From: CAZGKW01 sp964526295
Lineage (GTDB): Bacteria; Planctomycetota; Phycisphaerae; FEN-1346
Assembly (NCBI GenBank): GCA_964526295.1
Contig: CAZGKW010000012.1
Span: 31,686-95,685 of the forward strand
Direction of reading: 5' to 3'
Length of the DNA stretch: 64,000 bases
A model generated the notes under the pieces. It was not told the DNA's origin, searched no databases, and saw nothing but the letters and a program-made list of their open reading frames with translations. This document shows, in pieces, positions 1 through 9,129 of this stretch. The translations under genes and the position numbers were made by a program. How positions within the stretch are numbered: the stretch's first letter is position 1; each line of letters starts with the position of its first letter.

Positions 1-1701
1 CACCACGGCCTGAAGGGCGCCTACGGGAACCTGTGGGTTGACGAGCACGGCCGCATCGACGGCGGGGGGCACGCGTCTCTGCTTGGAGGCAAGCATACCT
101 TCTTCGTCAACGGCGAGCGTCGCGACCCAGCCAAGCCGGTCGACTGGAGCACCATCGAGGCCAAGCATTTCGCGCGGAAGTGGGTGGTTCGAAAAGACGC
201 CCGCGACGCGTCTGTGGAGCTGATCGGCAGTATCGGTTCCGGGGACGAGACCCACGTCATTCGCGGCCGTGCCGTGGTCTCTGAGAACACGACCGTCCTG
301 ATCGGGCCGAGGTGCTGCCAGAGCGTACGCCGCGAAGCCACGCTGCAGTTGACCTCCGGGGCGGTCGTGGCCAAGAACAGCAATCAGCTCCACAAGCAGG
401 ACATGATGGTTGTCGGCACGTTGCTGGCCGGGACGCCTGACCGGCCGCTCGAGAGCGACTGCTACATCGGCATCAGCTTCAAGGACCACGCGGCCGCGTT
501 CGCCGGCCGGATGTGGTCGGAGGTCGGCCGGCGCGTCGGCTTCCGCGGATTCGAGGTCGTCCCCACCGGCACGATTCGCGTCCACAGCGCCGACCCGACG
601 GAAGCCCGGCTCGTCTTCTGCTGCCATCGGCAGGACGGCTGTGGCGACACCGGCAGTCTGCCTAGCAAGGAGCAGGACCCCAAGAAATGGGCCGCCTACG
701 AGAAGTTGCCCCGACGCATCAACCTGGTGTTCTGGGAGGGCGCGGACGTGCAGCTTGACGGCGTCGAGTTCCGCGACATCGAGAAGGGCGGCATCCGCCT
801 CCAGGACCTGAACATGAAGGACCCCTGGAAGCACGTGTATTACGGCGAGAACAACGCCGGGCCGCCTGAGCAGCTCCTCGTGCAATACGAGCCCACCATG
901 GAAGGCAGAGGGGCGTACTCGTTCCCGATTGAGAAGGCTGCGAAAGGCGACCTGTTCACCGCCCACGGCCTGTACACGATCAATCCGGGCACGCCGATCA
1001 TTGAGACGCCCGACGGGTGCTACCCCAAGGGCAAGACGGTCAAGGTGAGGCTCTCGAGCGAGATCAACGAACTCGAGGTCCGCTACACGCTGGACGGCGC
1101 GGAGCCGTCGGCAAGTTCGACGCTCTACCTGGCGCCGTTCACCGTCAGCGAGGACGTTGTCGTCAAGGCGGCGGGGTTTAAGGACGGCAAGCGACTCGGC
1201 GATACGGCCGAGGCCCGGTTCCGGTTTGTGGCGGCCGATGAGGTCAAGCTGACCGAAGGGGCCGACCCGGGCAAGACCTCCGCCGGTCTGGCCTACAAGG
1301 TCTTCGACGGCGAGTGGGAGACGATGCCCGATTTCCGCGGTTTGAAGCCGGTGAACACGGGAGTGGTGCCCGTACCTGACCTCGACGCCCTGGAGCGAGG
1401 CCGCGACAAGTCCGCGGTCGTCTTTGAAGGGTACCTGGCCATCGAAGCGCCGGGGCCCTACAACGTGTATCTGGGCACGGCGAAGGCCGATGCCTGCCGG
1501 GTCTACGTCAACGGTCGGCGCATCATCGACAACGACATGGACACGTATGAGAGCGTCGGCCTGGCCGGGCTGGCCAAGGGCAAGCACGCCCTGCGGATCG
1601 AGTTCATGGACGGCGGCTGGGGGGAGCTGGTCCGCATGGCCTTGCGCAAGCTCGATGACCCGGAGAAACGTGCCGTCACCCCGAACATGCTCAGTCATTG
1701 A
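1..1701 (+). CDS. Secreted beta-structure protein with chitobiase-type and PA14-like C-terminal domains (5' partial)
   Basis: The frame is open from base 1, so the start lies outside the window; 566 codons are visible. Residues about 1-310 are a repetitive beta-strand region shared with the products at 1733-3358 and 11126-12520. The shared motifs are a GNLWV block, a SFKDH block near 157-163, an ADPxxARLV block near 198-206 and a VEFxxxxxGGI block. Residues about 332-417 look like a chitobiase/beta-hexosaminidase C-terminal domain (RYTLDGAEPS). Residues about 429-556 look like a PA14-type carbohydrate-binding domain (VYVNGRRIIDND, then GKHALRIEFMDGGWGE). I see no catalytic motif I can name. 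Neighbouring beta-helix proteins and a sugar ABC importer suggest polysaccharide binding or breakdown at the surface; that role is inferred. Confidence 0.8.
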   Translation, partial: HHGLKGAYGNLWVDEHGRIDGGGHASLLGGKHTFFVNGERRDPAKPVDWSTIEAKHFARKWVVRKDARDASVELIGSIGSGDETHVIRGRAVVSENTTVLIGPRCCQSVRREATLQLTSGAVVAKNSNQLHKQDMMVVGTLLAGTPDRPLESDCYIGISFKDHAAAFAGRMWSEVGRRVGFRGFEVVPTGTIRVHSADPTEARLVFCCHRQDGCGDTGSLPSKEQDPKKWAAYEKLPRRINLVFWEGADVQLDGVEFRDIEKGGIRLQDLNMKDPWKHVYYGENNAGPPEQLLVQYEPTMEGRGAYSFPIEKAAKGDLFTAHGLYTINPGTPIIETPDGCYPKGKTVKVRLSSEINELEVRYTLDGAEPSASSTLYLAPFTVSEDVVVKAAGFKDGKRLGDTAEARFRFVAADEVKLTEGADPGKTSAGLAYKVFDGEWETMPDFRGLKPVNTGVVPVPDLDALERGRDKSAVVFEGYLAIEAPGPYNVYLGTAKADACRVYVNGRRIIDNDMDTYESVGLAGLAKGKHALRIEFMDGGWGELVRMALRKLDDPEKRAVTPNMLSH

Positions 1702-1732
1702 CAATCCCCGACTGTTGCCACAGGAACAGCGC

Positions 1733-3358
1733 GTGCATTATAATACATCCCTACTCTCTTTCGCCCTGGCCGCCTGCCTCCTGGCAACGGTCGCATCGCA
1801 GGCCCAAGCCGAGGCCACCCCTGGACCTCAGCTCAAGCCCTGCACCCTCGAGCTGGTCGACGGACGCAAGGTCGAGGGGCACCTTGCGGTGCAGTTCAAG
1901 ATGGACGATCACCTCGTCGTCTACTCGCCGCGCCTGGCGACGGTGCGGTCGTTACTGAAGGAGCACGTGCATGCGCTGACCGTGAACGGTAAGCGCGAGG
2001 AGCTGAACCCGAAGCGCGAGTTGACGGAGGAGGACAAGAAGCTTCTGGGGCAGATCGAATGGCCGGACGAACCGCCGGCCGAGGGTCGCAAGCCCGCCTA
2101 CACCAGCCAAAAGTGGGAAGCCCCGAGGCGGCTGCTGGTCTGGGCGGGGCCCGGCACGAGCGGCCTTCTGCACCACTCGGCGAACTGGCTCGACAGCGGG
2201 CGCCCCGCCGAGGGGCTTTGGCCCGAAAAGGGCATCAATCCGCGGGACCTCAAGGTCGCTTGGCTGGACAGCGAGACGGACGTCCTCCTCCCCGCCGCCG
2301 GGAAGGGCTACGCGGTGGCCTACAGCGTCCGGCCGGCGGGCAACCTGGAGCTGCGGCACCTGACCGTCGAGCCCGGCGCGACCTTCAAGGTCGCTGCCTG
2401 CCGCGCCCTGACCGGCAACGTCTGGGCGATGCGGGGGGCCGTCTTCCGCACCCGCTACACGGCGACCCTGAGCGGCCCCCGGCACACGCTGTTCTTCAAC
2501 GACCTGCCGTGGGTGGGCCCCGAGACGGAAAGGGCCCGGCCCGTACGGCGGGGGTTCGTCGTCCCCTCGCCGGAGGGGTTGAAGGTCGCCCAGTACCTCG
2601 ACGTCCGAAAGGCCGACGAGGCATCCGTCACGTTCTGCGGGAGCGTCGCGACGAGCGACGACTTCCAGATCGCGTCGGGCACGGCGATCGTCGCCCCTCA
2701 CAGCCAGCTCTGGCCGGGGACCCGCTCGTCGCAGCGGCTGCCAAGCGGGGCCGTTCTGCGGCTCCACTCCGGGTCTGAGTTCGGCAAGGCCCACAACGCC
2801 ACCTCGACGGGCTACGGACTGGGCGAGTTCGCCGACGGCGGGTCCGTCGATCTGGTCGTCGCCGGGCGGATCGAGGCCGGCACGCCCGACCAGCCCATCA
2901 CCGAGGACGTCGGCCTGGGGGTCAGCTTCAAGAACCCCGTCGGCTGGTCCAACGGCAAGGGAACGGTGAAGAAGCGGCCGATGAGCCTTATCGTCGCCGA
3001 GGGCGCCGAGATCGTCGTCCACACCGCCGACCCCAAGAAGGCCCGACTGGTCATCGGCTGGCACCGGCGGCACAACGATTGGTTCGAGACCCGCCTTGAA
3101 GGCTACAAGCAGATGCCGGAGGAGATCGAGATCGCCTTCCTCGGCAAGCCGGCTCTGGAGCACGTGGGTTTCGAGGACGTCGCCCGCGGCGGCATCCACG
3201 TGGCGGACCCGGCTTCGGTGAAGTGGTGGCAAAACGTGTCCTTCGGCGCCCGCAACCGAGGCCGGCCCGAGGAGCTGATCGCCCCGCTCTCCGACGCCGA
3301 ACGGGAGGCCATCAATTCGACGCGGTGGTACCGGCGGCTTGTTCAGCCCCCGAGGTAG
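1733..3358 (+). CDS. Secreted beta-structure protein, paralogue of the products at 1-1701 and 11126-12520
   Basis: The chosen start is GTG at 1733, with AGGAA 7 nt upstream. It opens a clear signal peptide (HYNTSLLSFALAACLLATVA, then SQAQA as the cleavage region). The product is 541 aa. After about 80 residues with a 'LELVDGRKVEGHL' segment, residues about 130-520 repeat the architecture of its two paralogues: TGNVWAM, SGPRHTLFFND, VSFKNP, TADPKKARLV and VGFEDVARGGIHV. It lacks the PA14 and chitobiase-type domains of the upstream paralogue, from which it is separated by 31 nt, so co-transcription is likely. The fold is probably a right-handed beta-helix or G8-like; the substrate is unknown. 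I do not recognise an enzyme family. Confidence 0.8.
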   Translation: MHYNTSLLSFALAACLLATVASQAQAEATPGPQLKPCTLELVDGRKVEGHLAVQFKMDDHLVVYSPRLATVRSLLKEHVHALTVNGKREELNPKRELTEEDKKLLGQIEWPDEPPAEGRKPAYTSQKWEAPRRLLVWAGPGTSGLLHHSANWLDSGRPAEGLWPEKGINPRDLKVAWLDSETDVLLPAAGKGYAVAYSVRPAGNLELRHLTVEPGATFKVAACRALTGNVWAMRGAVFRTRYTATLSGPRHTLFFNDLPWVGPETERARPVRRGFVVPSPEGLKVAQYLDVRKADEASVTFCGSVATSDDFQIASGTAIVAPHSQLWPGTRSSQRLPSGAVLRLHSGSEFGKAHNATSTGYGLGEFADGGSVDLVVAGRIEAGTPDQPITEDVGLGVSFKNPVGWSNGKGTVKKRPMSLIVAEGAEIVVHTADPKKARLVIGWHRRHNDWFETRLEGYKQMPEEIEIAFLGKPALEHVGFEDVARGGIHVADPASVKWWQNVSFGARNRGRPEELIAPLSDAEREAINSTRWYRRLVQPPR

Positions 3359-3400
3359 GGTCGCTTGCCTCCAATGCGACTGGAACGTGGAGGACCGGAC

Positions 3401-5587
3401 ATGCAGCGGACGTTTCGATTCGGACTGAGCATCGCCGCCCTCGGACTCGCCGCCCTGGGCTTGGCCGCCGGCGACGCCCGGGCCCTCATTAACCCCCAGC
3501 TCCAGCCCTTCATCCACCTCCCGCGGCGGTACCGGGTGGTCCTCGGGACGCGCGTCGCGTCGCGCAACCTCGACGACGGCGCGATGACGCTCGAGGTGAC
3601 CGACGTGATCTCCGGCCAATTCCAGCCGCGGCGCATCCACGTCACCACCGTCGAGGCGACGCGCGACGCCCCCATCTTCATCGACGACGGCCATCCCATC
3701 GTCGCCTACGTCGGCCGCAACCCCACCCGCCACGAACCCGGCGGCGAGAACAGCATCGTCTTCTACGGCGACAACGGCGTGTGGCACGAGGCCGAGGCCG
3801 ACCCTGAGGACCCCGCCCGGTGGACGTGGACCCGGGTCCGCGAGGAGCAGACTACCGAGAGCCTGTTCGGCTGCTACAACGGGGCCGCCGACCGGTTCCT
3901 GGAGATGATGCGGGACTGGAAGGCGGGCCGGGCGTTCTTCCCCCCCCGGGCCTTCATCCAGCTCAGGCAGCAGGCCGTCGGGCGGTTCGCGAAGCCCGTG
4001 CGCGGCGTGGCCCTTTACGACCTCGACGGTGACGGCCGGTGCGACATCTACGCCTGCTCCGAGGCGGGCAACCGGGCTTACGTCCAGACCGGGCCCCTGG
4101 AGTTCACCGACCGGACCGACGCGCTGGGTCTGGCGGGCCTGGCGACGCCGAGCTCCTCGCTGGCCGATGCGAACGCCGACGGCTGGGTCGACCTGCTGGC
4201 GGGCGGCCGGCTGTTCCTCGGCGGCCCCGAGGGGTTCCGGCCCTCGGACCGGCTCCCTCCCGCGGCGAACGAAGGCGTCAAGACCGCCGCCTTCGTCCAG
4301 GTCAACGGCGACGGGTGGCCGGACGTCATCGTCTCACGCATCGGCGGCGGACTGGCCGTCTACCTCAACCCAGGCGCCGCGGCGTGGGCCGAGAAGGCGG
4401 CGTTCACCGACGCGACGAAGGCCCTGGGCCTCGACGGGGAGGCCCTCGGGGCCGACGGAACGGGCTTTGTCGCGCCCGGCGACCTGAACGGCGACGGGCG
4501 GACGGACCTCTTCTACGGCGCCGCCTCCGGCGTGCTGCTCGTCCAGGGCGAGGACGGCATGTTCACCGGCGGCGGATTGGGTCTGGATTTCTCGACCGCC
4601 GGCGCCGGTCCGGGCCTGACCGGCGCGGCCTGCTTCGGCCCCCTCTGGCGCGACGACCGCTCCGCCCTGGTCGTGCCGACGGACTACAGTTACGCCCTGC
4701 TGACGCTCGAAGACGGCGGCCTGCGCGAGCTGGTGACCGCCACGAACGAGCTCCACAACGAGCCGACGCAGGACCAGCTCGCCGTCCTCGCCGCCGACCT
4801 GAACGTCGACGGACGCGTCGACCTCTACACCGCCAGCCGCTCGGCCGGCGTGTCCAACGCCTTCCACGCCAACCGCGGCTACGGCTCCTACATGAACTCC
4901 GTCAAGGCCAAGCCGGCGGGGTTCCCCGACGCCCACCGGACGGGCGCCTGGGGCCTGGCGGCCGGCGACGTCGACGGCGACGGGGCAAACGAGCTGCTCC
5001 TCGGCGGCGTCGACGGGAACCTGACGCTTCTCGTCAACGAGACACTCCGCGAACGTAAACCCAAGCTGAATCCGACCTATCACGAAGCCAAGCTCCTCGG
5101 GACGCGGGTCCTCTCGGTCCACGTGACGGGCAAGGTCGGAGTCCTTGGCGCGGTCGTGACCCTGGCCGAGGCCCCATCCGCGAAGAAGGGCAGCTCGATC
5201 GGCGGCGCGGGCGGTCGCGTCATCGCCCGGCGCAGCGTCGGCACGCAGTTCCTGACGGGCTGCCGGGGGCCGGATACGATCAACCTGGCCGTCCGCGAGC
5301 CCGGCCGGTACGTCCTCGCGGTCCGCTACGCCGACGGGCACGAGCGGACGTGGCCCGTCAACCTGTCGGCCTCGACTTCGACGCACGTGAAGCTTCGCGC
5401 CGAGCGTCAGACGACCGACGGGCCGCTACGACCCGTCGGGATTGAAGCTGCACTTGACACCCCGCACGCACGGGCTGCTCTGCCTCTGGGGGTTCGCGAG
5501 CGCGAAGGCCCCGGCCGCCGGGAGCCACCATCCGCTTCGTATGGGGCGCGTGGTTTCTCCCCACCGCGACAGGCCCACCGGACCTGA
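3401..5587 (+). CDS. Secreted FG-GAP/VCBS repeat protein
   Basis: ATG at 3401 follows GGAGGA with a 6-nt spacer and gives a good signal peptide (QRTFRFGLSIAALGLAALGL, then AAGDARA). The product is 728 aa. From about residue 205 it holds six Asp-rich calcium-type loops typical of FG-GAP/VCBS beta-propeller blades: DLDGDGRCDIYA, DANADGWVDLLAGG, QVNGDGWPDVIV, DLNGDGRTDLFYG, DLNVDGRVDLYTA and DVDGDGANELLLGG. The last ~50 residues are low complexity and may be a drifted tail. Such proteins are extracellular and often bind carbohydrate or act as adhesins; no catalytic residues are evident. It starts 42 nt after the upstream beta-structure gene and is probably in the same transcript. Confidence 0.85.
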   Translation: MQRTFRFGLSIAALGLAALGLAAGDARALINPQLQPFIHLPRRYRVVLGTRVASRNLDDGAMTLEVTDVISGQFQPRRIHVTTVEATRDAPIFIDDGHPIVAYVGRNPTRHEPGGENSIVFYGDNGVWHEAEADPEDPARWTWTRVREEQTTESLFGCYNGAADRFLEMMRDWKAGRAFFPPRAFIQLRQQAVGRFAKPVRGVALYDLDGDGRCDIYACSEAGNRAYVQTGPLEFTDRTDALGLAGLATPSSSLADANADGWVDLLAGGRLFLGGPEGFRPSDRLPPAANEGVKTAAFVQVNGDGWPDVIVSRIGGGLAVYLNPGAAAWAEKAAFTDATKALGLDGEALGADGTGFVAPGDLNGDGRTDLFYGAASGVLLVQGEDGMFTGGGLGLDFSTAGAGPGLTGAACFGPLWRDDRSALVVPTDYSYALLTLEDGGLRELVTATNELHNEPTQDQLAVLAADLNVDGRVDLYTASRSAGVSNAFHANRGYGSYMNSVKAKPAGFPDAHRTGAWGLAAGDVDGDGANELLLGGVDGNLTLLVNETLRERKPKLNPTYHEAKLLGTRVLSVHVTGKVGVLGAVVTLAEAPSAKKGSSIGGAGGRVIARRSVGTQFLTGCRGPDTINLAVREPGRYVLAVRYADGHERTWPVNLSASTSTHVKLRAERQTTDGPLRPVGIEAALDTPHARAALPLGVREREGPGRREPPSASYGARGFSPPRQAHRT

Positions 5588-5607
5588 CTACCGGCACCTG
5601 GACGCCG

Positions 5608-7689
5608 ATGAGGAGCCGACCGACCCAAATGCCACGGAATCGCAAGAAAGCCCGAACGAAACCGGCCCGCAGGGCGGCCCGGCCTTCGGCGTCGGCTCGG
5701 GCGGGAGCCCAGGGGACGCTACTTGCCGCCGTGCCTCCCCCCGGCCGCACGACTCGCCTCTGCCTGTGGGTCGCTTTGTGGCTGGTCTTCGTGCTGGGCC
5801 TGGTCCTCGGGTACCGGGAGATCGGCAGCCCCGACCTCGGGTTCCACCTCAGCTCGGCCCGATGGATCGTCGAGAACGGCACGGTCCCCCGGACGGACAT
5901 CTTCACCTACACCGTCACCGACCACGCCTACGTCGACCTTCAGTGGCTGTTTCAGCTCTTCGTGTACGGGCTGCTTCAGGTGGGCGGCACGGCCGGGATC
6001 GTGGCCGCGACGACCGGCCTGACGCTCGCGTTCGCGGGGCTCTTGCTCTTGCGGACGTGGCGGCGCGACGGGCGGATTCCGCTGGCCGCGGTGCTGCTGA
6101 TGATGCTGTTCCTGCTGGCGACACACTGGGAGCCCCGGCCGCACCTGCTGTCGTGGATGTGGGGGTCGCTGGTTCTGCTGGTCTTGGAAGAGCACGCCCG
6201 GGGCTCGCGGCGGTGGCTGCCGGCCCTGCCCGTCATCATGGTCCTCTGGGTGAACACACATTCGCTGTTCGTGCTGGGCCTGGTGATCATCGTCGTCTAC
6301 GCCGTCCGCATGACGGCCGCGGCGCTCCGGGCCCGGGCGAACGGCCGGCCGGGGCCGCTCGACAGGAGGCTCCTCCTCTGGTCGGTGGCGGCGGTCGCGG
6401 CGTGCCTCGCGAATCCCTACCACGTCGACGGCCTGCTGCTTCCCCTGACGCAGTACGGCGACATCCAGCCGGGTTCGGCCTTCACGTCGCCCGAGACAGG
6501 CATCTCGGAGTTCACCTCGCCCTTCAGCTTCAACGAGTACGTCGTGGACGGCCGGCTGGTGCTGTTCCAGCCGCGGCTCTACTACCAGCTCTTCACGGTC
6601 CTGGCGGTCGCCGGGCTGATTGGCAACTGGCGGCGGTGGCGGCCCGCGGAGATGGTCCTGTTCGCCGGCTTCCTCTACGTCTTCGCCCGGGCGAACAAGA
6701 ACTTCGGCTACTTCGTGATGGCCGTCTTCCCGATGGCCGCGACCGGCTTGGACCGCCTGGGCGGACAGCTGAGGGCTGCGCTCGTCCGGAAGTCGCCGAA
6801 AGGGCTCGAGCCGCACGGCGCTCGTCCGTGGCGACTCCTCTGGCTGGGGGCGTGCGGGACCGTCTGCCTCGTGCTCATTCCCGCCGTCTGGACGGGTTGG
6901 CTGTACGACCTGGCGTGGGTGTCCCATCGCCGCGGGACGGGGTTCAACGAGTCGCTGCTCCCGGTCGAGGCGTCCGAGTTTATCAATCGCCATAAGATCG
7001 AGGGCCGGCCCCTCAACACCTGGAACGACGGCGGCTACCTGTCGTGGGCGACCCGACAGAAGGTCTTTATCTGTAGCCACGGCGAGGTGATGGGCCAGGG
7101 CTTTTACGGCCGGTACGTCGAGGCCAAGCAGCCGGGGGGCCTGGCCGACGCGCTCAACCGGCACGTGCCGACCGTGGCCGTGGTGCCCTACAGGAGCGTC
7201 CCGTACTGGCTGTACGCCTTCGACCGGGCCAAGGCGTGGCGGCTGGTCCATGCGGACGACCGCACGGCGGTGTTCGTCCATCCGCCGGCAGCGCCGCTGG
7301 TGCCCCCCATGCCCGAGCCCAGGGCCGGCGCCGACTACCCGGCGTTCGACGATGCGGACGTGGAGCGCGTCGTCCGCCAGGCGGCGTCGGCTCGGCCGCC
7401 GAACCTGGGGGAATGGTTCCGGGGCCGGCGGGCCTGGCCCCTGCGAGAGATGGCCCGCTCGGGCTTCTACCTCCAGACGCGGGAGGTGGACGCCTGCATC
7501 GGCACGGCCTTGGCGGGGCTGGAACGGACGCCGTTCCTCGTGCCCGACCTGCTGCTGACCCTGGGTCACGCCCTGAACGCACGGGGCCGCTACGGCCTGG
7601 CCGACCGGTGCTACGAAGCGTTCCTGCGGGCGGAGGACGATCCGCGCATCGCCCGCGAGATCGAGCAGTTGCGGCGGCAGCGCCGCTGA
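5608..7689 (+). CDS. Multi-pass membrane protein resembling GT-C glycosyltransferases
   Basis: The product is 693 aa with a basic N-terminus and about nine to eleven predicted membrane spans between residues ~48 and ~450. It ends in a ~200-residue soluble tail whose last part looks like a TPR-type helix pair. After the first span comes a 'SPDLGFHLSSARWIVENG..PRTDIFTYT' segment. In my recollection this is the hallmark first loop of a bacterial GT-C-like family, which usually has DLWWHL and PRTDPFS at these positions. The substrate is unknown; a lipid-linked sugar donor is the usual idea for this fold. Start choice is uncertain: ATG at 5608 or 5629, neither with a clear ribosome-binding site. 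It lies convergent to a GT2 glycosyltransferase, which fits a role in envelope glycan assembly. Confidence 0.75.
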   Translation: MRSRPTQMPRNRKKARTKPARRAARPSASARAGAQGTLLAAVPPPGRTTRLCLWVALWLVFVLGLVLGYREIGSPDLGFHLSSARWIVENGTVPRTDIFTYTVTDHAYVDLQWLFQLFVYGLLQVGGTAGIVAATTGLTLAFAGLLLLRTWRRDGRIPLAAVLLMMLFLLATHWEPRPHLLSWMWGSLVLLVLEEHARGSRRWLPALPVIMVLWVNTHSLFVLGLVIIVVYAVRMTAAALRARANGRPGPLDRRLLLWSVAAVAACLANPYHVDGLLLPLTQYGDIQPGSAFTSPETGISEFTSPFSFNEYVVDGRLVLFQPRLYYQLFTVLAVAGLIGNWRRWRPAEMVLFAGFLYVFARANKNFGYFVMAVFPMAATGLDRLGGQLRAALVRKSPKGLEPHGARPWRLLWLGACGTVCLVLIPAVWTGWLYDLAWVSHRRGTGFNESLLPVEASEFINRHKIEGRPLNTWNDGGYLSWATRQKVFICSHGEVMGQGFYGRYVEAKQPGGLADALNRHVPTVAVVPYRSVPYWLYAFDRAKAWRLVHADDRTAVFVHPPAAPLVPPMPEPRAGADYPAFDDADVERVVRQAASARPPNLGEWFRGRRAWPLREMARSGFYLQTREVDACIGTALAGLERTPFLVPDLLLTLGHALNARGRYGLADRCYEAFLRAEDDPRIAREIEQLRRQRR

Positions 7690-7723
7690 CGCGTCCCTTG
7701 GGTGGCAGCCGGGGGGCGGCCCG

Positions 7724-8938
7724 TCAGTCTCCCGACGAGGGCGGCTCGCTTCCCTTTCGCCGCATCCCCAGCATGCTGAGGAAGAAGCCCGAGAGCATCG
7801 TCTGGAACGCCAGGGCGAAGAGCGTCGCCCCGGGGACCACCAGCCGCATCGTGCGGGTGTAGTCGAGGTCGCCGAAGTCGGCCAACCGCCACTGGTTGAT
7901 CGCCGCGATCAGGAGGCCCGCCCCCACCGCGAACACGGCCACGGCCAGCACCATCGCCCGCTCCAGCGTCGCCCAGTCGAAGAACCGCTCGAGCCGCGGG
8001 TCCGGCGGCAGGAACCCCTCGGCGATCGCGAACACCTTCGCCAGCAACGCGAACAGCACCGCCTGGTACCCGCACAGGGCGAACAGGCTGGCGAACAGCA
8101 GCGTGTGGGCGTCGAAGCGCACCTCGCCCACCTCGAGGCCCGGCAGGGCCACCGCGTACCCCACGACCCCCAAGCCGATCAGCGCCAGCCCCGGCACCAG
8201 GAACAGGTATCGCGGCGTGCACAGCAGGAAGAACCGCAACGTCCTCCAGCCGTCGCGGAGCGTCCTGAGGTGGGGGGCCCGGACCGTCCGGCCGTCCGGG
8301 TGGAGCGTGATCGGCACCTCGGCGACCCGCTCGCCCCGGAGGCTGGACTTGATGATCATCTCGGTGGCGAACTCCATCCCCGTGCACCGCTGCTCCAGGC
8401 GGTCGTAGAGGTCGGGGGTGAATCCGCGGAGGCCGCAGTAGATGTCGTGGATCGTCGCGCCGAACCACCGCCGGGCCAGCCAGGTGAACAGGGGATTGCC
8501 GATCCAGCGGTGGGACCAGGGCATGGCCCCGGGCTCGACGCGGCCACCCCCCGCCGGCAGCCGGCAGCCCTGCACCAGGCCGAACCCCTCCCGGAGCTTC
8601 TCGACGAACCGGGGCACCTCGCGGAAGTCGTAGCTGTCATCGGCGTCGCCCATGACGATGAAGCGGCCGCGGGCCGCCTCGACCCCGCCCATCAGGGCGC
8701 TGCCGTACCCCGGCTCGGTCACGTGCACGACGCGGGCGCCGAGCTGCCGGGCGATCTCCATCGAGCCGTCCGTGCTGCCGTTGTCGGCGACGATCACCTC
8801 GCCCGCCACGCCGGCCTCGTCGAGGCCCTCCTGGGCCTTGCCGATGCACGTGCCGAGGGTCTCGGCCTCGTTCAGACAGGGGATGACCACCGAGACCTCG
8901 ATCTCGTGCGGCTCGGGGGTGGTTGGCTCGTCGCTCAC
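7724..8938 (-). CDS. Polyprenol-phosphate-sugar type GT2 glycosyltransferase
   Basis: The product is 404 aa. Residues about 14-240 form a GT-A domain: VSVVIPCLNEAETL at the nucleotide site, VIVADNGSTDGS, and the metal-binding DADDSYD. Then follows HDIYCGLRGF, as in dolichyl-phosphate mannosyltransferase-like enzymes. The C-terminal ~150 residues hold four predicted membrane spans, typical of the membrane-anchored branch. It probably transfers a sugar from an NDP donor to a polyprenyl phosphate on the inner face of the membrane, making the donor used by GT-C enzymes such as the convergent neighbour. The gene has its own promoter-like sequence about 40 nt upstream. The sugar and acceptor are not known. 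Confidence 0.88.
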   Translation of the reverse strand: MSDEPTTPEPHEIEVSVVIPCLNEAETLGTCIGKAQEGLDEAGVAGEVIVADNGSTDGSMEIARQLGARVVHVTEPGYGSALMGGVEAARGRFIVMGDADDSYDFREVPRFVEKLREGFGLVQGCRLPAGGGRVEPGAMPWSHRWIGNPLFTWLARRWFGATIHDIYCGLRGFTPDLYDRLEQRCTGMEFATEMIIKSSLRGERVAEVPITLHPDGRTVRAPHLRTLRDGWRTLRFFLLCTPRYLFLVPGLALIGLGVVGYAVALPGLEVGEVRFDAHTLLFASLFALCGYQAVLFALLAKVFAIAEGFLPPDPRLERFFDWATLERAMVLAVAVFAVGAGLLIAAINQWRLADFGDLDYTRTMRLVVPGATLFALAFQTMLSGFFLSMLGMRRKGSEPPSSGD

Positions 8939-8976
8939 GCGGCTCGCCTCGCTGTCGGGGGTTCGTGAGGCCCAGG

Positions 8977-9004
8977 ATTATACCGGCGCCCCGGCGGTTC
9001 GCAA
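8977..9004 (-). promoter_or_regulatory. Promoter-like element for the GT2 gene
   Basis: Read on the minus strand, TTGCGA (9004-8999) is followed after 16 nt by a perfect TATAAT (8982-8977). The coding start is at 8938. This is a plausible sigma-70-type promoter. Confidence 0.55.
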
Positions 9005-9129
9005 CCGCGGGGCGACGCCGGGGATGCTGGGAGAGGAACCCGCCCGGACGGGGCGTGTTAAGACCCGTGGTAGCGGTAACAGCTCGCCGGACACCCCGCG
9101 ACTCGCCCTGAGGGGAAAGGTGAAGGCCC

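Noticed and set aside
1952..3787. A 611-codon minus-strand frame opposite the second beta-structure gene
   Set aside because: It crosses the boundary of two well-supported plus-strand genes and has low-complexity Gly/Asp/Val-rich composition without motifs.
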